Origin: Steinernema hermaphroditum
Lineage: Eukaryota; Nematoda; Chromadorea; Rhabditida; Steinernematidae
Assembly (NCBI GenBank): GCA_030435675.1
Contig: CM059621.1
Location: 6,944,001-7,008,000, forward strand
Direction: 5' to 3'
Length of the DNA stretch: 64,000 nucleotides
Shown: positions 11,760 to 23,440 of the stretch, one piece after another
Numbering within the stretch: the first letter of the stretch is position 1
Layout of the letters: each line of letters starts with the position of its first letter
Notes under the pieces: generated by a model
Database searches by the model: none
Seen by the model: only the letters and a program-made list of their open reading frames with translations
What the model was told of the DNA's origin: nothing
Program-made: the position numbers and the translations under genes

Positions 11760-12907
11760 ATGGCCGAAAATGAGCCGCCTGAAATCGTGGCCCTCGCCTT
11801 CGCTCTTCTGGCCATCGGTCTCGTCGAGGTCATTGTCATGTGCGTGTCCATCCCGGTCAACATCGTCATCATATTCTTGTCGTTCACCAAGGTGGCGCCA
11901 TCTTTGGCACGGACCTACACGATGAATATTTCCATCGTCGTGCTTCTGCATGTGATCTACTCACTTATTTATCTCATCACTCACTTCGAGGACAGCGAAA
12001 TCAAAGTTGGCGAAGGGTTGGTTAGCACCGATGGTCTACTGTAATCTACCGTATTCAGAGCGATCGAATTCGTGTTTGCCCTCTTCTACGAGTTTCTCCG
12101 TTCGTTCACTCTCAATGTCTACTACTTCCAAGCGACACTGACGGTCGTCTTGTCCTACATTGCCTTCGCCAGGCCGACGCTTGCGATGAATATCCTCAGT
12201 GACAGGTAGGCTTGTGGTAATCGCCCCCTGCAACCCTGACACATAGAAACATAACGATGGCATTTGCCCTCGGCTACCTCCTCGCCACATTCACAGCAGT
12301 CGTTCAAGTGCTGCCAGAGATGACGAAGGATGGCACTGCAAAGTCAGTATCGCGTGTTCTCTGTGGATCGATACAGCTGCTTGTGATTGGACTCATGGCG
12401 GTTTGCTACGCACGAGTAAGTACTCATCGAAGAGGTCATTGCCGGTCTTCAAGGCTCTGCATCACATCTTTGTGACGATGCGAGCGCCAGACGGTCAGAG
12501 CAAACTCACCCGGAAGGCTCTCCGGGCGATGCTGATCTACTGCACCCCGCCTAATCTGCTTCTCGTTGTCGCTTTTCGTAAGAAAACGCTTTTGCCAGAG
12601 CTACGGTAATATCGATTCCAGCCGACATTGTATGCCACTCTTACATCGACTCGGAAGATTCGAGCGTGGTCTATGCGTGTACCATCGTCACGCTCACAGC
12701 AGGTCTCTCACAAAATGTACGCTGATTAATTTTACAATAACTAAATATCACTTCCAGATACGCATATTTATCACATCGGTTTGCGCCCTAATTGCCTTCC
12801 ACGATTATCGCCAGGGCTTAGCTTCACTATTTTCGAAATGCTTCAGGTGTTGCAGGAGAAAGTCCTCTACGAAAGTTATCACCATCACACACACGAGTAC
12901 AAAATGA
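11760..12907 (+). CDS. Nematode-type 7TM G-protein-coupled receptor
   Basis: Six exons in consistent phase: 11760-12016, 12059-12205, 12247-12415, 12454-12577, 12622-12716 and 12758-12907, about 313 residues. Seven hydrophobic segments are visible, starting with ALLAIGLVEVIVMCVSIPV and ending near IFITSVCALIAF. The protein ends in a basic, cysteine-containing tail (CFRCCRRKSS). Length, short loops and lack of a long N-terminus fit nematode chemoreceptor families, but I cannot assign a subfamily. The intron at 12416-12453 is only 38 bases; skipping it is required, because reading through gives a stop and loses the third cytoplasmic loop. Confidence 0.82.
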
Positions 12908-12964
12908 GTTGGTTAAGCGGTGGCTGTCCGCTGCAAAAGATTGTCCAACAGTAAAATTCGTAGG

Positions 12965-13110
12965 TCGTTTACAATTCTGTCTAGACCACAGACAATCTTC
13001 TAGAAGGCTTCATTTATGGTTGTCGACAGCTTTTGTAGACAGTAGACACTTTTGAGAGAACAAAGGGCACATCAGACTTGCCCTTTGGCTTGTCTAGACA
13101 GTTCCTTGAT
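12965..13110. repeat. Cluster of TCTAGACA-type repeat motifs
   Basis: Multiple near-palindromic copies of TGTCTAGACA and variants (CTGTCTAGACCACAGACA, GTAGACAGTAGACAC, GGCTTGTCTAGACAG) in 150 bases. The same motif occurs at about 5597-5725, 9420-9480, 15700-15740, 49570 and 63340-63480, always outside exons except at the rhomboid 3' end. Probably remnants of small inverted-repeat elements. Confidence 0.45.
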
Positions 13111-13346
13111 TCCTGTATAAGGCGTTTCATATTCTTGCTACTTTTATTTATGATGAAGACTGGTTGTGCCACCCACATTGCAATAGTAGTCGACGACAGG
13201 CCCTTTGAGGCAGAGAAAATATTCAACGGACCTTTGAGAATATGGCCTAATGATAACGGACTCTCTTATTCCGATAGCCATCAGTGAAACACAGCTTTTC
13301 TTCTTCTGTTTTATGCACATTTGGTACTTTATACAGTAATCACATG

Positions 13347-16175
13347 TTAGATTTTATTGTAAGACCCAGAAACGATCGCTTCCTGCATTTTCTTGTCCAT
13401 CTCGACGTATCTCTTTTGGGTCACGTTCCAGTAGAAGACTCTGTCTCCGACGCACTGTTCCAGGTCAAATCCTTCCTTCTGTAGTTTCGCTTTGCCGATT
13501 TTGAATGTGCCTAAGAGAGTTATCGTGAAAATTCAGTTGACTGTGCCTTTACCTGTTCGGTCGATCTCCTTACATATCCGTAGGAACACGGGGATCGCAT
13601 AGGAGGCGAGGTTGTCGGACAGACGACTGGAGATCTCCGAAAGAAAGCTCTAAGATGATCGCTGGACTAGAAGACGACCCTTCCACTCTCACCTCTAGAT
13701 CCGAACCGCTCTTCAAGACTACGGCAGCCATCCCAGCGCGGCCTTCGTGGCCTGGCACCTCCACACCGTATACGGTGGCGTCCTCGACGCTCATCACGAG
13801 CTGGAGGATGTTCTCCACTTCCATAGTGCTCACGTTCTCGCCCTTCCAGCGGAATGTATCTCCCCGGCGGTCCTTGAAGTAGAGGTAGCCAAGCTCGTCC
13901 CAGTAGAGGATGTCGCCCGAGGTGAAGAAGAGGTCTCCTTTCTGGAGAACGTCCCGAAGGACCTTCTTCTCCGTGTCCTCCTTGTTCAAGTAGCCTTCGA
14001 AGTGGCTGACGGGGTTGTCCTTCTTGATTTGCCCAACGGCTTCTCCGGTCTCTCCCGGCGCACAGGGAACACAGAGTCCATCCGGCCCTCTGACGATCTC
14101 CCCGGTCTCCTCGTCCACCTTCACCAGCCTCAGAGGTAGAATAGGCCTCAGAAACGGCGCTATCGGGAGGAACCCACAGGCGCCGGGGCGGCAGTCGATG
14201 TTCACGATGTTCGAGTTGCCCTCCGTGCTACCGTACCCCTCGACAACGCGGGCAATTCCGAAGCGCCTCTTGAATTCGTCGTAGAGCGCCGGACGGAGGC
14301 CGTTGCCGAAGATCGTACGGATTCTGTGCTGGCGCTCCTCGGGGGATTCGGGCTGCACGAGGAGGTAGCGGCAGATCTCACCGATGTAGTGGCTCACGGA
14401 AGCATCGAAGCGGATGGCGTCCTTCCAGAAGTTGCGCGCGGAGAACTTCTTCCGGAGAACGAGAGTGCATCCTGAAGGGAGGGAGTTCAGGAAGACACTG
14501 ATTGACTCACCATGGAGCACCATTTGGCCTCCGGCCATGATTCCAGCCGCCGCGTGGTAGAGAGGCATCGTCGTGTAGAAACGGTCTTTTGGCTGTAGGT
14601 CGAAGCCTTCGTGTGTGGCAGTGGCAAAGAAGTAGAATCTGAACAGTCCTCGTACCCTCGTTAAGGTCACAGGCCTACCTTGAGTGTCGAATGACGGCTG
14701 GCTTCGGATTTCCAGTAGTTCCGCTTGTGTAGACGTAGCAGAGCACGCCTAAACTGATCTTTGCCGCGTTTCTTGAGTCAAAATTGGTCCCTACTGTTGA
14801 AGTCAGGGCCTTTTTCTACAGTAGGCTCGCTTTCGGACGCATCTCCGAGTCGCGACTCGATGCTCTCCCAGAGCTTCTCCTGTTTGTCTTCTTCTAGAAG
14901 GTATACCTTCAGATCTTCGGGAAGGATGCCCTTTTCGACGGCGTTCTTGTATACTGTAACTCTGGTTAGGACTGTCGCGCGCATTTGAAGGCACCTTTTC
15001 CCAAAGAAGAACTCGTGACCACAGCCTTGCAGTTGGACACCTTTATGGAGTGCCCCAAGGGCTCCAGCTTGAGATTAGAGTTGATCCACGCGGTCACCAC
15101 CCCCAACTTGCTGAGACCCACCCACAGAGCGATGTAGTCAGCGCTGTTCTCGAGATACAGCGCAACGACGTCGTCTTTTTGGAATCCTCTGGCCTGCAAG
15201 TGGCTCAAGTAGGGAGCGATGCGAGAGGAACGGAAGTCACCTGGAAGAAATTGGCATATCGGTTGGCCAATGCATTGAGCTCTCTGTAAGTGAATCGACG
15301 ATTTGTGTCGACCTCCACAAGTGCCTCCTTGTCGGGGTAATTTCGGACGCACTCAAGGAAGTAATGGGATACGGGGAGGTTCGTTCGGAAGGCCTTCCTC
15401 GAGAGGTACTTGATTGCAATGAGCGCTTTGAGTCCCCTGGAACGGATTCACATTGAAGCATATGCGAGAAACAAGCCGAGAAACAAGATGGAGCGTTTAA
15501 CTTGCTTTTCCATATTTCCACATCGATGGAGAGGCGGTGGCTTCTACATATTTGTAATCGGAAGATGATCGTACCTCTCACGACAAAGGGGGCACGTTGA
15601 TATCGCCGTTCCGGGTTAAAAAAGCGAAATTCCAACAAAAAAGGCATCTAATGCGGTCGCCTTCCGCATTCCGATGACATGTGCACTAACCACTGTCCTC
15701 TCTAGACGTCTGTAGAGTCTAGACTCGCCTATTTGTCTTACCTCACACAGTTGGACCGATCGATCTTCGACCAGCTCACCTCATGACATCAACAGTTTGT
15801 AATGTTTCTGCGATCAAAACACTTCTCATGCTTCTTGTGGTCACCTAGGATTCAAGAATCAATCAGAGCGATGCCCTTTCTAATTAAAGGTACTATACTT
15901 TGATCCAAAACAACTAAAAATAGTCACTGAGACGCTGCCTTTCTCTTCATTAAAGATCGTAATCAGATGAGGACCCTAAAGATTACGGTATAAGCTACTC
16001 ACTTGACATCCCTCGGCAGAGTCTTTATGCATCGCCTCGCAGTAGCGTTCATCAGAAGCCTGAGGATACCGTAACCCGCCCATACGCCGAGCCAAGTGAG
16101 CTTTCGGGCGTCGGCGCACCATAAGGCGGCGCTGATTGCGGCGAGGTGAAGTCGCGGATTCGCGACGACGTCCAT
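13347..16175 (-). CDS. Fatty-acid transport protein / very-long-chain acyl-CoA synthetase (FATP)
   Basis: Nine exons, all in phase: 16003-16175, 15241-15436, 14995-15193, 14795-14953, 14679-14748, 14511-14638, 13693-14471, 13553-13649 and 13347-13510, giving about 654 residues, normal for the family. An N-terminal membrane segment comes first (in exon 1, before TLPRDVK). Then follow the AMP-binding motif YTSGTTGNPKPAV, LPLYHAAAGI-type sequence, [20 protein letters not shown] and EVPGHEGRAGMAAVV. The enzyme imports long-chain fatty acids and converts them to CoA esters at the plasma or ER membrane. The start at 16175 is the only ATG in exon 1 ahead of the hydrophobic segment. Intron 1 is long (566 bases) against about 45 for the others. 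It is the full-length paralogue of the gene cut at the window's left edge. Confidence 0.95.
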
Positions 16176-16337
16176 GGGGCGCGGAGTCGGCGGCGAGTGA
16201 GTCAAAACAACGCCACTCTTGGCGATGTAGTCTTATCGAGACGATAAGATCTTTGTAGCGCGATCACCCGGCGGTGACCAAAACAAAGCGAACATCGTGA
16301 TTGCAACGTCGACGCCCATCGGAGAGATATTCGTTTA

Positions 16338-16664
16338 TTAGTGACTAGCGGAATACATGCACTCGGACTTCGGAGGCGCCGCCTCGGCGTTCCCACACAG
16401 GAGCACGTCGTTGATCATCAGTGGCTGGAGCTTTTCGCCACGTCGAAGGCGATCGGCACGGTCCCTGTAGAGGTGGACGACGGCACAGACGGTGAACACG
16501 ATGAGGAGAAGCACGAGTAAGCTCTGGACGAGTACCATAAATGGAGAGTGCCGCATCTCGACGACCGACTCGCCGAGCAGGTGAATTGCAAATGAATCGA
16601 AACGGATGTCTTCGACTCGCAGCACACTGTCTATGTCTAGCTTGCATCTAGGTGGGAGAATCAC
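16338..16664 (-). CDS. Small single-pass membrane protein ORF
   Basis: An open frame of about 100 codons with one strong transmembrane segment (VLVQSLLVLLLIVFTVCAVV) followed by a basic stretch (HLYRDRADRLRRGEKL), consistent with a type I or III membrane protein. It starts about 100 bases downstream of the acyl-CoA dehydrogenase stop on the same strand, preceded by an acceptor-like CCACCTAG, a spacing typical of nematode operons. The true start is unclear: the first in-frame ATG lies just before the hydrophobic part, and the frame opens right after a TGA. I do not recognise the family. Confidence 0.4.
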   Translation of the reverse strand: MILPPRCKLDIDSVLRVEDIRFDSFAIHLLGESVVEMRHSPFMVLVQSLLVLLLIVFTVCAVVHLYRDRADRLRRGEKLQPLMINDVLLCGNAEAAPPKSECMYSASH

Positions 16665-16766
16665 TGTTCATTTCCTATGGAAGGCACTTTATAAATTATG
16701 TAATGCAATATATCAATAACAAAACCAGTAATAGAACACTATTAAGGAGAGGCACTTGAAATCCGT

Positions 16767-18208
16767 TTAGCTACGGTATTCAGCATCGACCAGCTTGGCG
16801 ATCGTGTTCAGCTGGATGTTCGACGTTCCCTCGTAGATGGTTCCTAGAATCAGATGACTGATATGGATACTCAACAGGCGCACTCCTACCTATCTTGCAG
16901 TCACGGTAGAATTTCTCGATTGGCAGCTCCTTAGTGAATCCAACGCCTCCCATCCACTCGATGCATTTGCTGGTCGTTTTCGTGGCGACGTTCGAGGCGT
17001 AGAGCTTTGCGATGGCGGCCTCCTTGACGTACGGGATGCCAGCCTCCTTCATGCGGGCGCCGTTGTAGACGAGCATGCGCGCGGCCTCAAGTTCGCAGGC
17101 GATATCGGCGATCTGGTGCTGCATTCCTTGGAAATCGATCAGGCGCGAGTTGAACTGCTTGCGCTCCTGGAGATACGGGATCGTGGCGTCAAAGCATCCC
17201 TGGGCCAGACCAATCATCTGGGCTCCGATACCGATACGGCCGGCATTCAGGCACTCAATGGCCATTTTGTATCCTACAGAGCAGATGCAAGTCTGTCATT
17301 TACGAGAAACACACCTTTGCCGAGCTCCCCCAGAATAGCCGATTTGGGAACGCGGACGTTGTCGAAGTGGACGGGACAAGTGCTGCTGGCGCGGATTCCA
17401 AGCTTGTCCTCCTTCTTTCCCAGTGATACTCCGGGCGTGTCTCTGTCGACCAAGAAGCAGGTGATTCCGCGGTATCCCTTGGACGGGTCGACGTTGGCCA
17501 TGACGAGGAAGAATTTGGCGTGACCTGCGTTCGTGATCCACAGTTTCGATCCGCTGATGAGAAAGTCGTCGTCGTCGGGCTTCGCAACTGTCTTCAGAGC
17601 GAAAGCGTCTGATCCGCTGCTGGCTTCGGATAGGCAGAAACCTCCAACCCAGTCCTTGCAAATGTGGGTGAGGTACTTTTGTTTCTGCTCCTCGGTTCCG
17701 TACTGCATGATCAGAGGGGCGACCAGCGTGTTCTGCACGTCAACAAAGACGGACACCGAGGGGTCGATCTTCGCCAGTTCTTCGACAATCAGCACTACAT
17801 CGAAGAAGGACGCTTCCGGGCCGTCATACTTCGTGGGAACTTCGACTCCCATGAGCTAGAATCATAGGCACGAGCATGAACCTCTGTCACTTATCACACT
17901 CACTCCATTGTCGAACGCCCCTTGAATAATTGACTCGTGGAAGGTCGAGTTGGCGTCCATCTCACGGACGAGGGGCTTGACTACATCGTGGGAGAATCGC
18001 TTAACTGAAGTGATACACACTGATCCAGATTTTACAAATTCTGCGCCTCACCAGTGTCACGAAGAGCGATCTCCTGTTCACTGAGCTGCTGGAGTGGCGG
18101 CGGAGCAGCGCCGTCGGCGCGCGGCTGCACAGCTCCGCCAGCGCTCAGAAGACGGCTGGACTGCTTCAGGGCGGAAGCGGTCGTGAAAGAGAACTGTTTT
18201 GAAAGCAT
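16767..18208 (-). CDS. Short/branched-chain acyl-CoA dehydrogenase, mitochondrial (ACADSB type)
   Basis: Five exons in phase: 18052-18208, 17904-18004, 17315-17855, 16890-17273 and 16767-16843, about 419 residues. The N-terminus is rich in Ser, Ala, Lys and Arg with no acids ([16 protein letters not shown]), a mitochondrial transit peptide. Family signatures include [45 protein letters not shown] and [15 protein letters not shown]. The catalytic glutamate is in [16 protein letters not shown] near residue 399. The closest known type is ACADSB, which oxidises 2-methylbutyryl-CoA and other short branched acyl-CoAs in isoleucine catabolism; the worm acdh-1 group is similar. An acceptor-like TTTGCAG abuts the ATG, suggesting trans-splicing. 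Confidence 0.95.
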
Positions 18209-20216
18209 CTGCAAAGGATCTTAATTAGCAATTTTCGGGAAGCGCCACGCCGCGATAAACAAAGCAAGCGCACGCTAAACGCAGCCGAAATGAAATGGCC
18301 CCCTGAGACGGCTATATGCGGCTTCGCAAAGATGCTAAAAATGGATTGTGCGAAAATGTGCGAACGTGCTAAGGGAAGTGACAAAAACGAACGTGCTAAG
18401 GGAAGTGACAAAGACGTTCTCGGATATTTATAGCGCTCTTAAACAACAATCAAAGGCCAGCCGAATTGGTCGATTCTTGATGGGCATGCATATTCACACA
18501 ACATTCTTGTTCTAAATACATTGCGACTCCCAAAGCGCCCGAATGAATGAAAATATAGTCGGTGTAAACGGATTGGGGTCCGCAAGGTGCTCGTGGCGGG
18601 ACCGCTAGACTACCGTAGTTTTTCGTCTTTTCGCATTTTTTCAATGGGGATTTCGTACTCCCTGTCTTTTTTCGTCATTTTCGAGCGAACTAGAGCGTTT
18701 CGCGGAAATTCCAACGTCAAATTTGTGCAGAATTAAATGCTCCATCGAATGACATGTCACTCGAGTTGCCAAATTCAATAGTCGCAGAGAAATTAAGCGA
18801 TTTATGAAAAAGTGATGAATAGATACAAATAATGCTCCATTTTTGCGTTTCTAATCGTCATCATCTAAAGCTACTTCATGTTCTGATTCATCGGTGCTAT
18901 CGTCCGAATTCGCACCGTCAGTGATTTGATCGTCTAGGTGAACTTCTACGCTGTCATACTCAAGACAGCGATCTACTTCCGCAATGGCATTCTCGAAGCA
19001 TTTTTTCTGCACAACTTTGATCCAATGGGTGTTATATCAGAAGGAAAGAGGACCATGAGGTGATTTAGCGTAATCTCAAGTATCCGAGCGGTGACAAGTC
19101 AAAATAATCGCTATATCGGACCTCCTCCATTTTTCTGATCTTCTCTCTACATTACCCAACACAATTCATGACCAACATCCTAAAAAATACCTTTTCCCAC
19201 CAAAAACAAATACACGCCAACGAATCGATTAGATAGCGCGACACAACCCTAAAAAACGAAGAAAAGCAAGCGGCGACGGCGCCAGGCAGCCGGCGCTCCC
19301 CGCAGGTCGACGCTGACGGAATGGAGGGGAAGCGGGCGTTCAGTGCCCCGAATCGAATGTTCTCTGATCAGAGAGGTCGAAGGGCGACAATGATCACTGG
19401 CCACCTCCACAGCACAGCGCTTGTGGAGCAGGATTAGCGAGAATTCAGATTCCGCAGCACTTCTTGAGAAACGGCACGGTTTCAAGAGACGAACATGCCA
19501 GCAATGTCTGATCAATCGTTTCACTCAGAAATCGCCAATGTTCGCCTCTTGGATCCGGCGACGTCGAAGAGGCGGCGAGGGAAGGAGCGGACGGCGGCGG
19601 TGGAGCCACAACGGCTTCGGAGGACGAGTGAGCGCGCCTTCTGTTCGCTTCTTTTCACTGCTTCTTATCATATCGTATCGGCGCCGGCCAAATCGATAAG
19701 ATACAGGGACGCCGCACGCAAAAATAAGTTTACCGACGACCCGAGCGCTACCCAAAAACAGAGGCGGTTCGGAGGCCGCTACACAGAGGGAGGAGATGAG
19801 CGATTCGAAAACGAAATGCATCACGAAGAAGGAAATGAATGTGGAAGGAAAAATCATGATGGCAAGAAGCTGGCGCCTTTTGTTTAGAATATTGGAAAGA
19901 GGTTTTAAACCTGTCCGCTACACTACAGAAGTACAAAGGTAACGAAAGAAATAGGCAAATCGGGAGAGAATGCCCAAAACAAAGAACGCGAAAGAGTGAG
20001 AGAGACTGGACCCAATTGCCAACGCAGGATTTTCGTGGCGAGACCCTCCGCGAGCGAGTTGAAGACGAAAGGAGTGGAATGCGTCTGTCTCTGTCTAATA
20101 GACGCCAATGGCCAGCACTTCTCTGTCTATACTGGTGAGCGATGCCTAGACGACGGCTTCCAGAATACCGTAACCTAACTTAGGGATTGTTTCGCATTGG
20201 AGGAGCCTTTTGCTAA
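18209..20216. other. Intergenic, with a short acidic ORF remnant
   Basis: Mostly AT-rich and non-coding. On the minus strand, about 18851-19009 is an open frame of about 52 codons ending in a run of acidic residues (ALDDDD, then stop), with an upstream part VVQKKCFENAIAEVDRCL. It looks like the C-terminal end of a transposase of pogo/Tigger style, but too little remains to be sure. ORFs at 19249-19524 and 19495-19887 lie on opposite strands of the same GC-rich DNA and show no domain. Confidence 0.35.
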
Positions 20217-20863
20217 CTATAATTTATTAAAAAATAAGGGAGGTGCCAACGTGAGAGGAAATAACGGGGGCAGAAAAGAGTAGCCGACAGGGAACGGACA
20301 GGCGAGGGGAAAGGGAAACGCCAGAGGAGGTGAGGGAAGAAGCGAAGAAGGAGTCGACACTCTTCGGATCGTCTGAAGACAGTCGACGCTCTTCTGCAGA
20401 ATGCTGAGTTTATCCGATTTGTCCCTGAAGTATCTCTTGGAATCACGTGGATATGGCATGAACTTACATTTTGGCGCCCTCGAAGACTTCGCAGATCCTC
20501 TGAAAGGCCAAGTAGAGCTGATTCATCCGAGAACGCCGTTTGTGCTCCTTTTCAGAGCGTCGGTTTTGCTAAAACACGGATTCAGCTTTCCTGACCCTAG
20601 CCTACCATCCGTTTGGAACTCGAGCGATCCTCTCTCGAAGCCCCGAAGGCGAGCTTCTCCTCGGCGATTCCCTTCGCGAAGGCGACCTTCCGTCGGAAGA
20701 GCCGAAGAGCGTCCTCGAGCACGCCCAGAACCTCGACGTGCTCCCTCGAAGCCCCATCGTCGTCCTCCAGAACCCGCCTCAGGACGGCGATCTTCTCCGC
20801 GATTCCTCGTCTCCGCTGGCTCTCCTTCTCCTTCTTCGAGATTCGAGCCGTCTCCTTCGCCAT
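20217..20863 (-). CDS. Transcription factor with two bHLH domains (REF-1-like)
   Basis: Three exons on the minus strand: 20606-20863, 20468-20568 and 20217-20424, with introns of 37 and 43 bases and matching phases, about 188 residues. The first bHLH has basic helix KKEKESQRRRGIAEKIAVL, an acidic loop, and second helix HVEVLGVLEDALRLFRR (residues about 8-62). The second has KEHKRRSRMNQLYLAFQR at the end of exon 2, its second helix DKLSILQKSVDCLQTIR in exon 3 (about 90-140), then a proline-rich tail. Two bHLH domains in one protein are a hallmark of the nematode REF-1 family, which acts in Notch-linked cell-fate control. Overlapping ORFs in other frames are shadows of the GC-rich coding strand. 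Truncated relatives lie at 25367 and 30297. Confidence 0.82.
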
Positions 20864-21310
20864 CTCTGTTCAACAGTGACTCCATCCCGTCAGAGTCGTC
20901 CGGAGAGTCGCCTTCTCATTCCTCCCGGCCTGGGGACCTCCAGATTCCCTCGCCGTCTTCCCAGGCTCACAAAGAGGAGCGAACGCTCGTTCGCGCCTCC
21001 GATCGACGGAAACGCGCCGTTTTTTGGAACTCCTTTGATTCGGAAGTGCGAAACCGAGTCGGATGTCCGGACAGAAGGAGGTGGGTGTGCCGACAAGGGA
21101 TATAATTAGCTGTGAAGGAAGGACACTTGTGACAGGCCGTATTATACGAGAGATTGATCTTATCATGTCAAGTTTCAAATAGCCGCGCCCCTTATACACG
21201 AAAGGCTAACTTGCAGTCTGACATGAAAGTGCTCTTCAAAAATAGACCAAACACCGTCGCCGTTTTGCATTACATCGCCACAATCGGCGGGGCAAAAAAA
21301 AACGCGCCTT

Positions 21311-21362
21311 CGGCCTTCCTCGTGCTATCGATCGTTCACCGTTCGCTCCCACAGCCTTCGTC
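21311..21362 (+). promoter_or_regulatory. Conserved upstream element of the Ly6-like receptor genes, copy 1
   Basis: CTTCCTCGTGCTATCGATCG followed by TTCACCGTTCGCTCCCACAG, about 175-225 bases upstream of the start at 21536. Closely related blocks precede the paralogues at 22790 and 41577. It is preceded by a run of A residues after a GGCGGGGC stretch, a layout the second copy shares. Confidence 0.5.
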
Positions 21363-21535
21363 TCTCAATTTGTCGTGACTCACCAAACCCAAAATGTGCG
21401 CATTGATATGTCAATAGGGTAATAGATAGAATGAATTATTTATAGACCGTTAAGTCTACAGACCCTTCCGATCTGATGTGTGAGCTCATTATTCCTCATT
21501 GAGAATGTCCTTTTTCAGAAAATCGCTAGATTGTG

Positions 21536-22566
21536 ATGCAGAATGCAGGCCTGCTCGCCGCATTACTCCTATTTGCCTTTTCTGTCCCCAGCGAGTCCGT
21601 AGTGTGTCACTGCAGAAGTCTCTTCAACACATGCAAACACAGCTCGGGAAACGACTCTTTGCCTTACTCGTACTGCGAAGGGAAACATTGCGTTCTAGGT
21701 GAGTGAACCTTCGCTAACGCGCCCAAAAGGTCCAAAACTGGCTTTGCCTATTCACTAAGTAACAACCTGTTTATTTAAGAGATCCCCCTGAGCATGAAGG
21801 AAAACCGTCTACAGTATCTTAATTCTCTCTACTTTTATCCTTTTCCGTCATGTGGAGAAGAAGAAATCGAAAAAGACGAATGCGTCCACTTAAAAGACTA
21901 TTCCTGGAGGCCCAAAAAGATGGGCTACTGGTGAGTGTTCTCTCGCTTCTTGAATTTAGCAAAGCAGGATTTGCCTGTTTCAGGGGAATGCGAGAGAGAA
22001 TCTGTCGTTGCAAGACCGATCTGTGCAATGTGGAGACGTTTCCAGCGGAGTGGGACGAGTTAAATCGACCAACAACGACCACAGAGCCTCCCGAGGCGAT
22101 GAGAAGACGACTAGCAGAAGAGGAGGAGATGGTCCGGCTCCAACGGGAGAGGGTCAAGGAGGAGGCTAGAAAGCTCAAGGAGGAGAACAAACGGAAGGAG
22201 GAGGAAAGGTTTACAGAAAACCTTCAGAAGGTCTTTATCCCTATCGGTCTGGCCATCTTCTTTTTCACTATATTGGCCATCTGGGCCCTCCGACATAACC
22301 ATTCTTCGTGTGCGAGGCTAACTTCTCTTGAACGCCGTAGCGGCGTCCCCAGAGACAACGTCGACAGACCCACTCCACGATTACGAGCCCCGAGGTATCA
22401 CATCAATAGACCTACTCCGAGATCGAACGAACCGACTGCCCCCAGCAGAACTCTTCTGCCGCCTCCAGAAGTAGAAGCAGTGCCTTCGGCGCCTCCACAA
22501 CCCGAGGAGGATCTGCCTCCTTCTTACGAGGAGGTCTGCAAAAACCTACCGTATCCACTGCCCTAG
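21536..22566 (+). CDS. Ly6/three-finger-like single-pass receptor with PY motif, paralogue 1
   Basis: Three exons: 21536-21698, 21780-21930 and 21984-22566, about 298 residues. A signal peptide (LLAALLLFAFSVPS) precedes a cysteine-rich ectodomain: VVCHC, YCEGKHCVLG, PSCG, KDECV and the closing CRCKTDLCN, the C-x-C...CN ending of Ly6/uPAR and activin-receptor-type three-finger folds. A Thr-rich patch and a charged helical stalk of about 50 residues follow. One membrane helix (VFIPIGLAIFFFTILAIWAL, about 186-206) leads to a proline-rich tail ending LPPSYEEVCKN, a PPxY motif that binds WW domains such as those of Nedd4-type ubiquitin ligases. No kinase domain. Paralogues at 23441 and 41815 have the same exon structure, with a first exon of exactly 163 coding bases in all three. 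Confidence 0.87.
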
Positions 22567-22787
22567 GAGTTCAACTGTTGTGTACAGAAAGAGATATGAT
22601 ATTGTACTAATAAACGATCTGCCCATAAGTTGAAATGGCAACCTTGCCTGAGACAAGTACTTGCCCGAATTCACTCAATTCACACATCCTCATTTAAACG
22701 CTCCGACCAAAGAACACCCTCAAAAGACGAACCGGATTAGAAACACCGACGCGTCGCCGCAATCTGCGGCACAAAAAAAACATCATT

Positions 22788-22842
22788 GGACTTCCTCCTC
22801 GCGATATCGATCGCTCGCCCTTCGCTCCCGCAGCTGCCTTCT
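22788..22842 (+). promoter_or_regulatory. Conserved upstream element of the Ly6-like receptor genes, copy 2
   Basis: CTTCCTCCTCGCGATATCGA followed by TCGCTCGCCCTTCGCTCCCG. It matches the element before paralogue 1 in sequence and in the preceding poly-A run, but lies about 600 bases before the start at 23441, against about 200 in the other two genes. Confidence 0.45.
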
Positions 22843-23440
22843 CCTCTCCTTCCCGGTGACTCATAGCTGGAATCAGATCATATTCCTGCGATCACGACTC
22901 CATAATGTTCCCGTGGTTCTATGTTGTTGTGTGAGCAGAGAACAAACACTGGGCACTTCCCATTTCAGGCGTTTCAGGCGTGTTCATTGTTGCGTCAGGG
23001 ATTATCAGGGCACATGCCCCGCCTCCCCCTTCCAAAGAAGAACAAAAATAGAGATTTCTCGCTGTTTTCCGATGTTGTTTTGTCAGCTGTATCCGAATAG
23101 TCCAATAGTCCAAAAATCAACCCCCTCCCCATGGACAGACACTTCTGTAATTGCCTCGCAGACAAAACTTGCAAACATCGACAGTCAGACAGCCTTGGAA
23201 ATCAGACTGAAGCTGTTGGAAAGCGACCGATTTCACGCAGGTCTGCATCGTGAAATGATTGTCAGAGTCTGCAGCATTTGCCTGACAGATGTGAGGGCTT
23301 TTTTATGACACCCTGTCTAAGCACGACTGTACTAAAATAAGAATATTCATGCCAAAAATCGCAAAATTAACGTGTGATATTAAACTTCCATCTGTTCTGA
23401 AGCCGATTCCCTTCTTTCCCAGGAAATCACGCGCATTGTT

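Noticed and set aside
18851..19009. Short acidic C-terminal ORF resembling a pogo-type transposase end
   Set aside because: Only about 52 codons, with no DDE motif or terminal repeats; too little to call an element.
20401..21105. Long plus-strand ORFs (234 and 123 codons) over the bHLH gene, repeated at 25388-26151
   Set aside because: They are the antisense of the spliced bHLH exons in GC-rich DNA; the minus strand has recognisable bHLH helices and matched intron phases, and the plus frames have neither.
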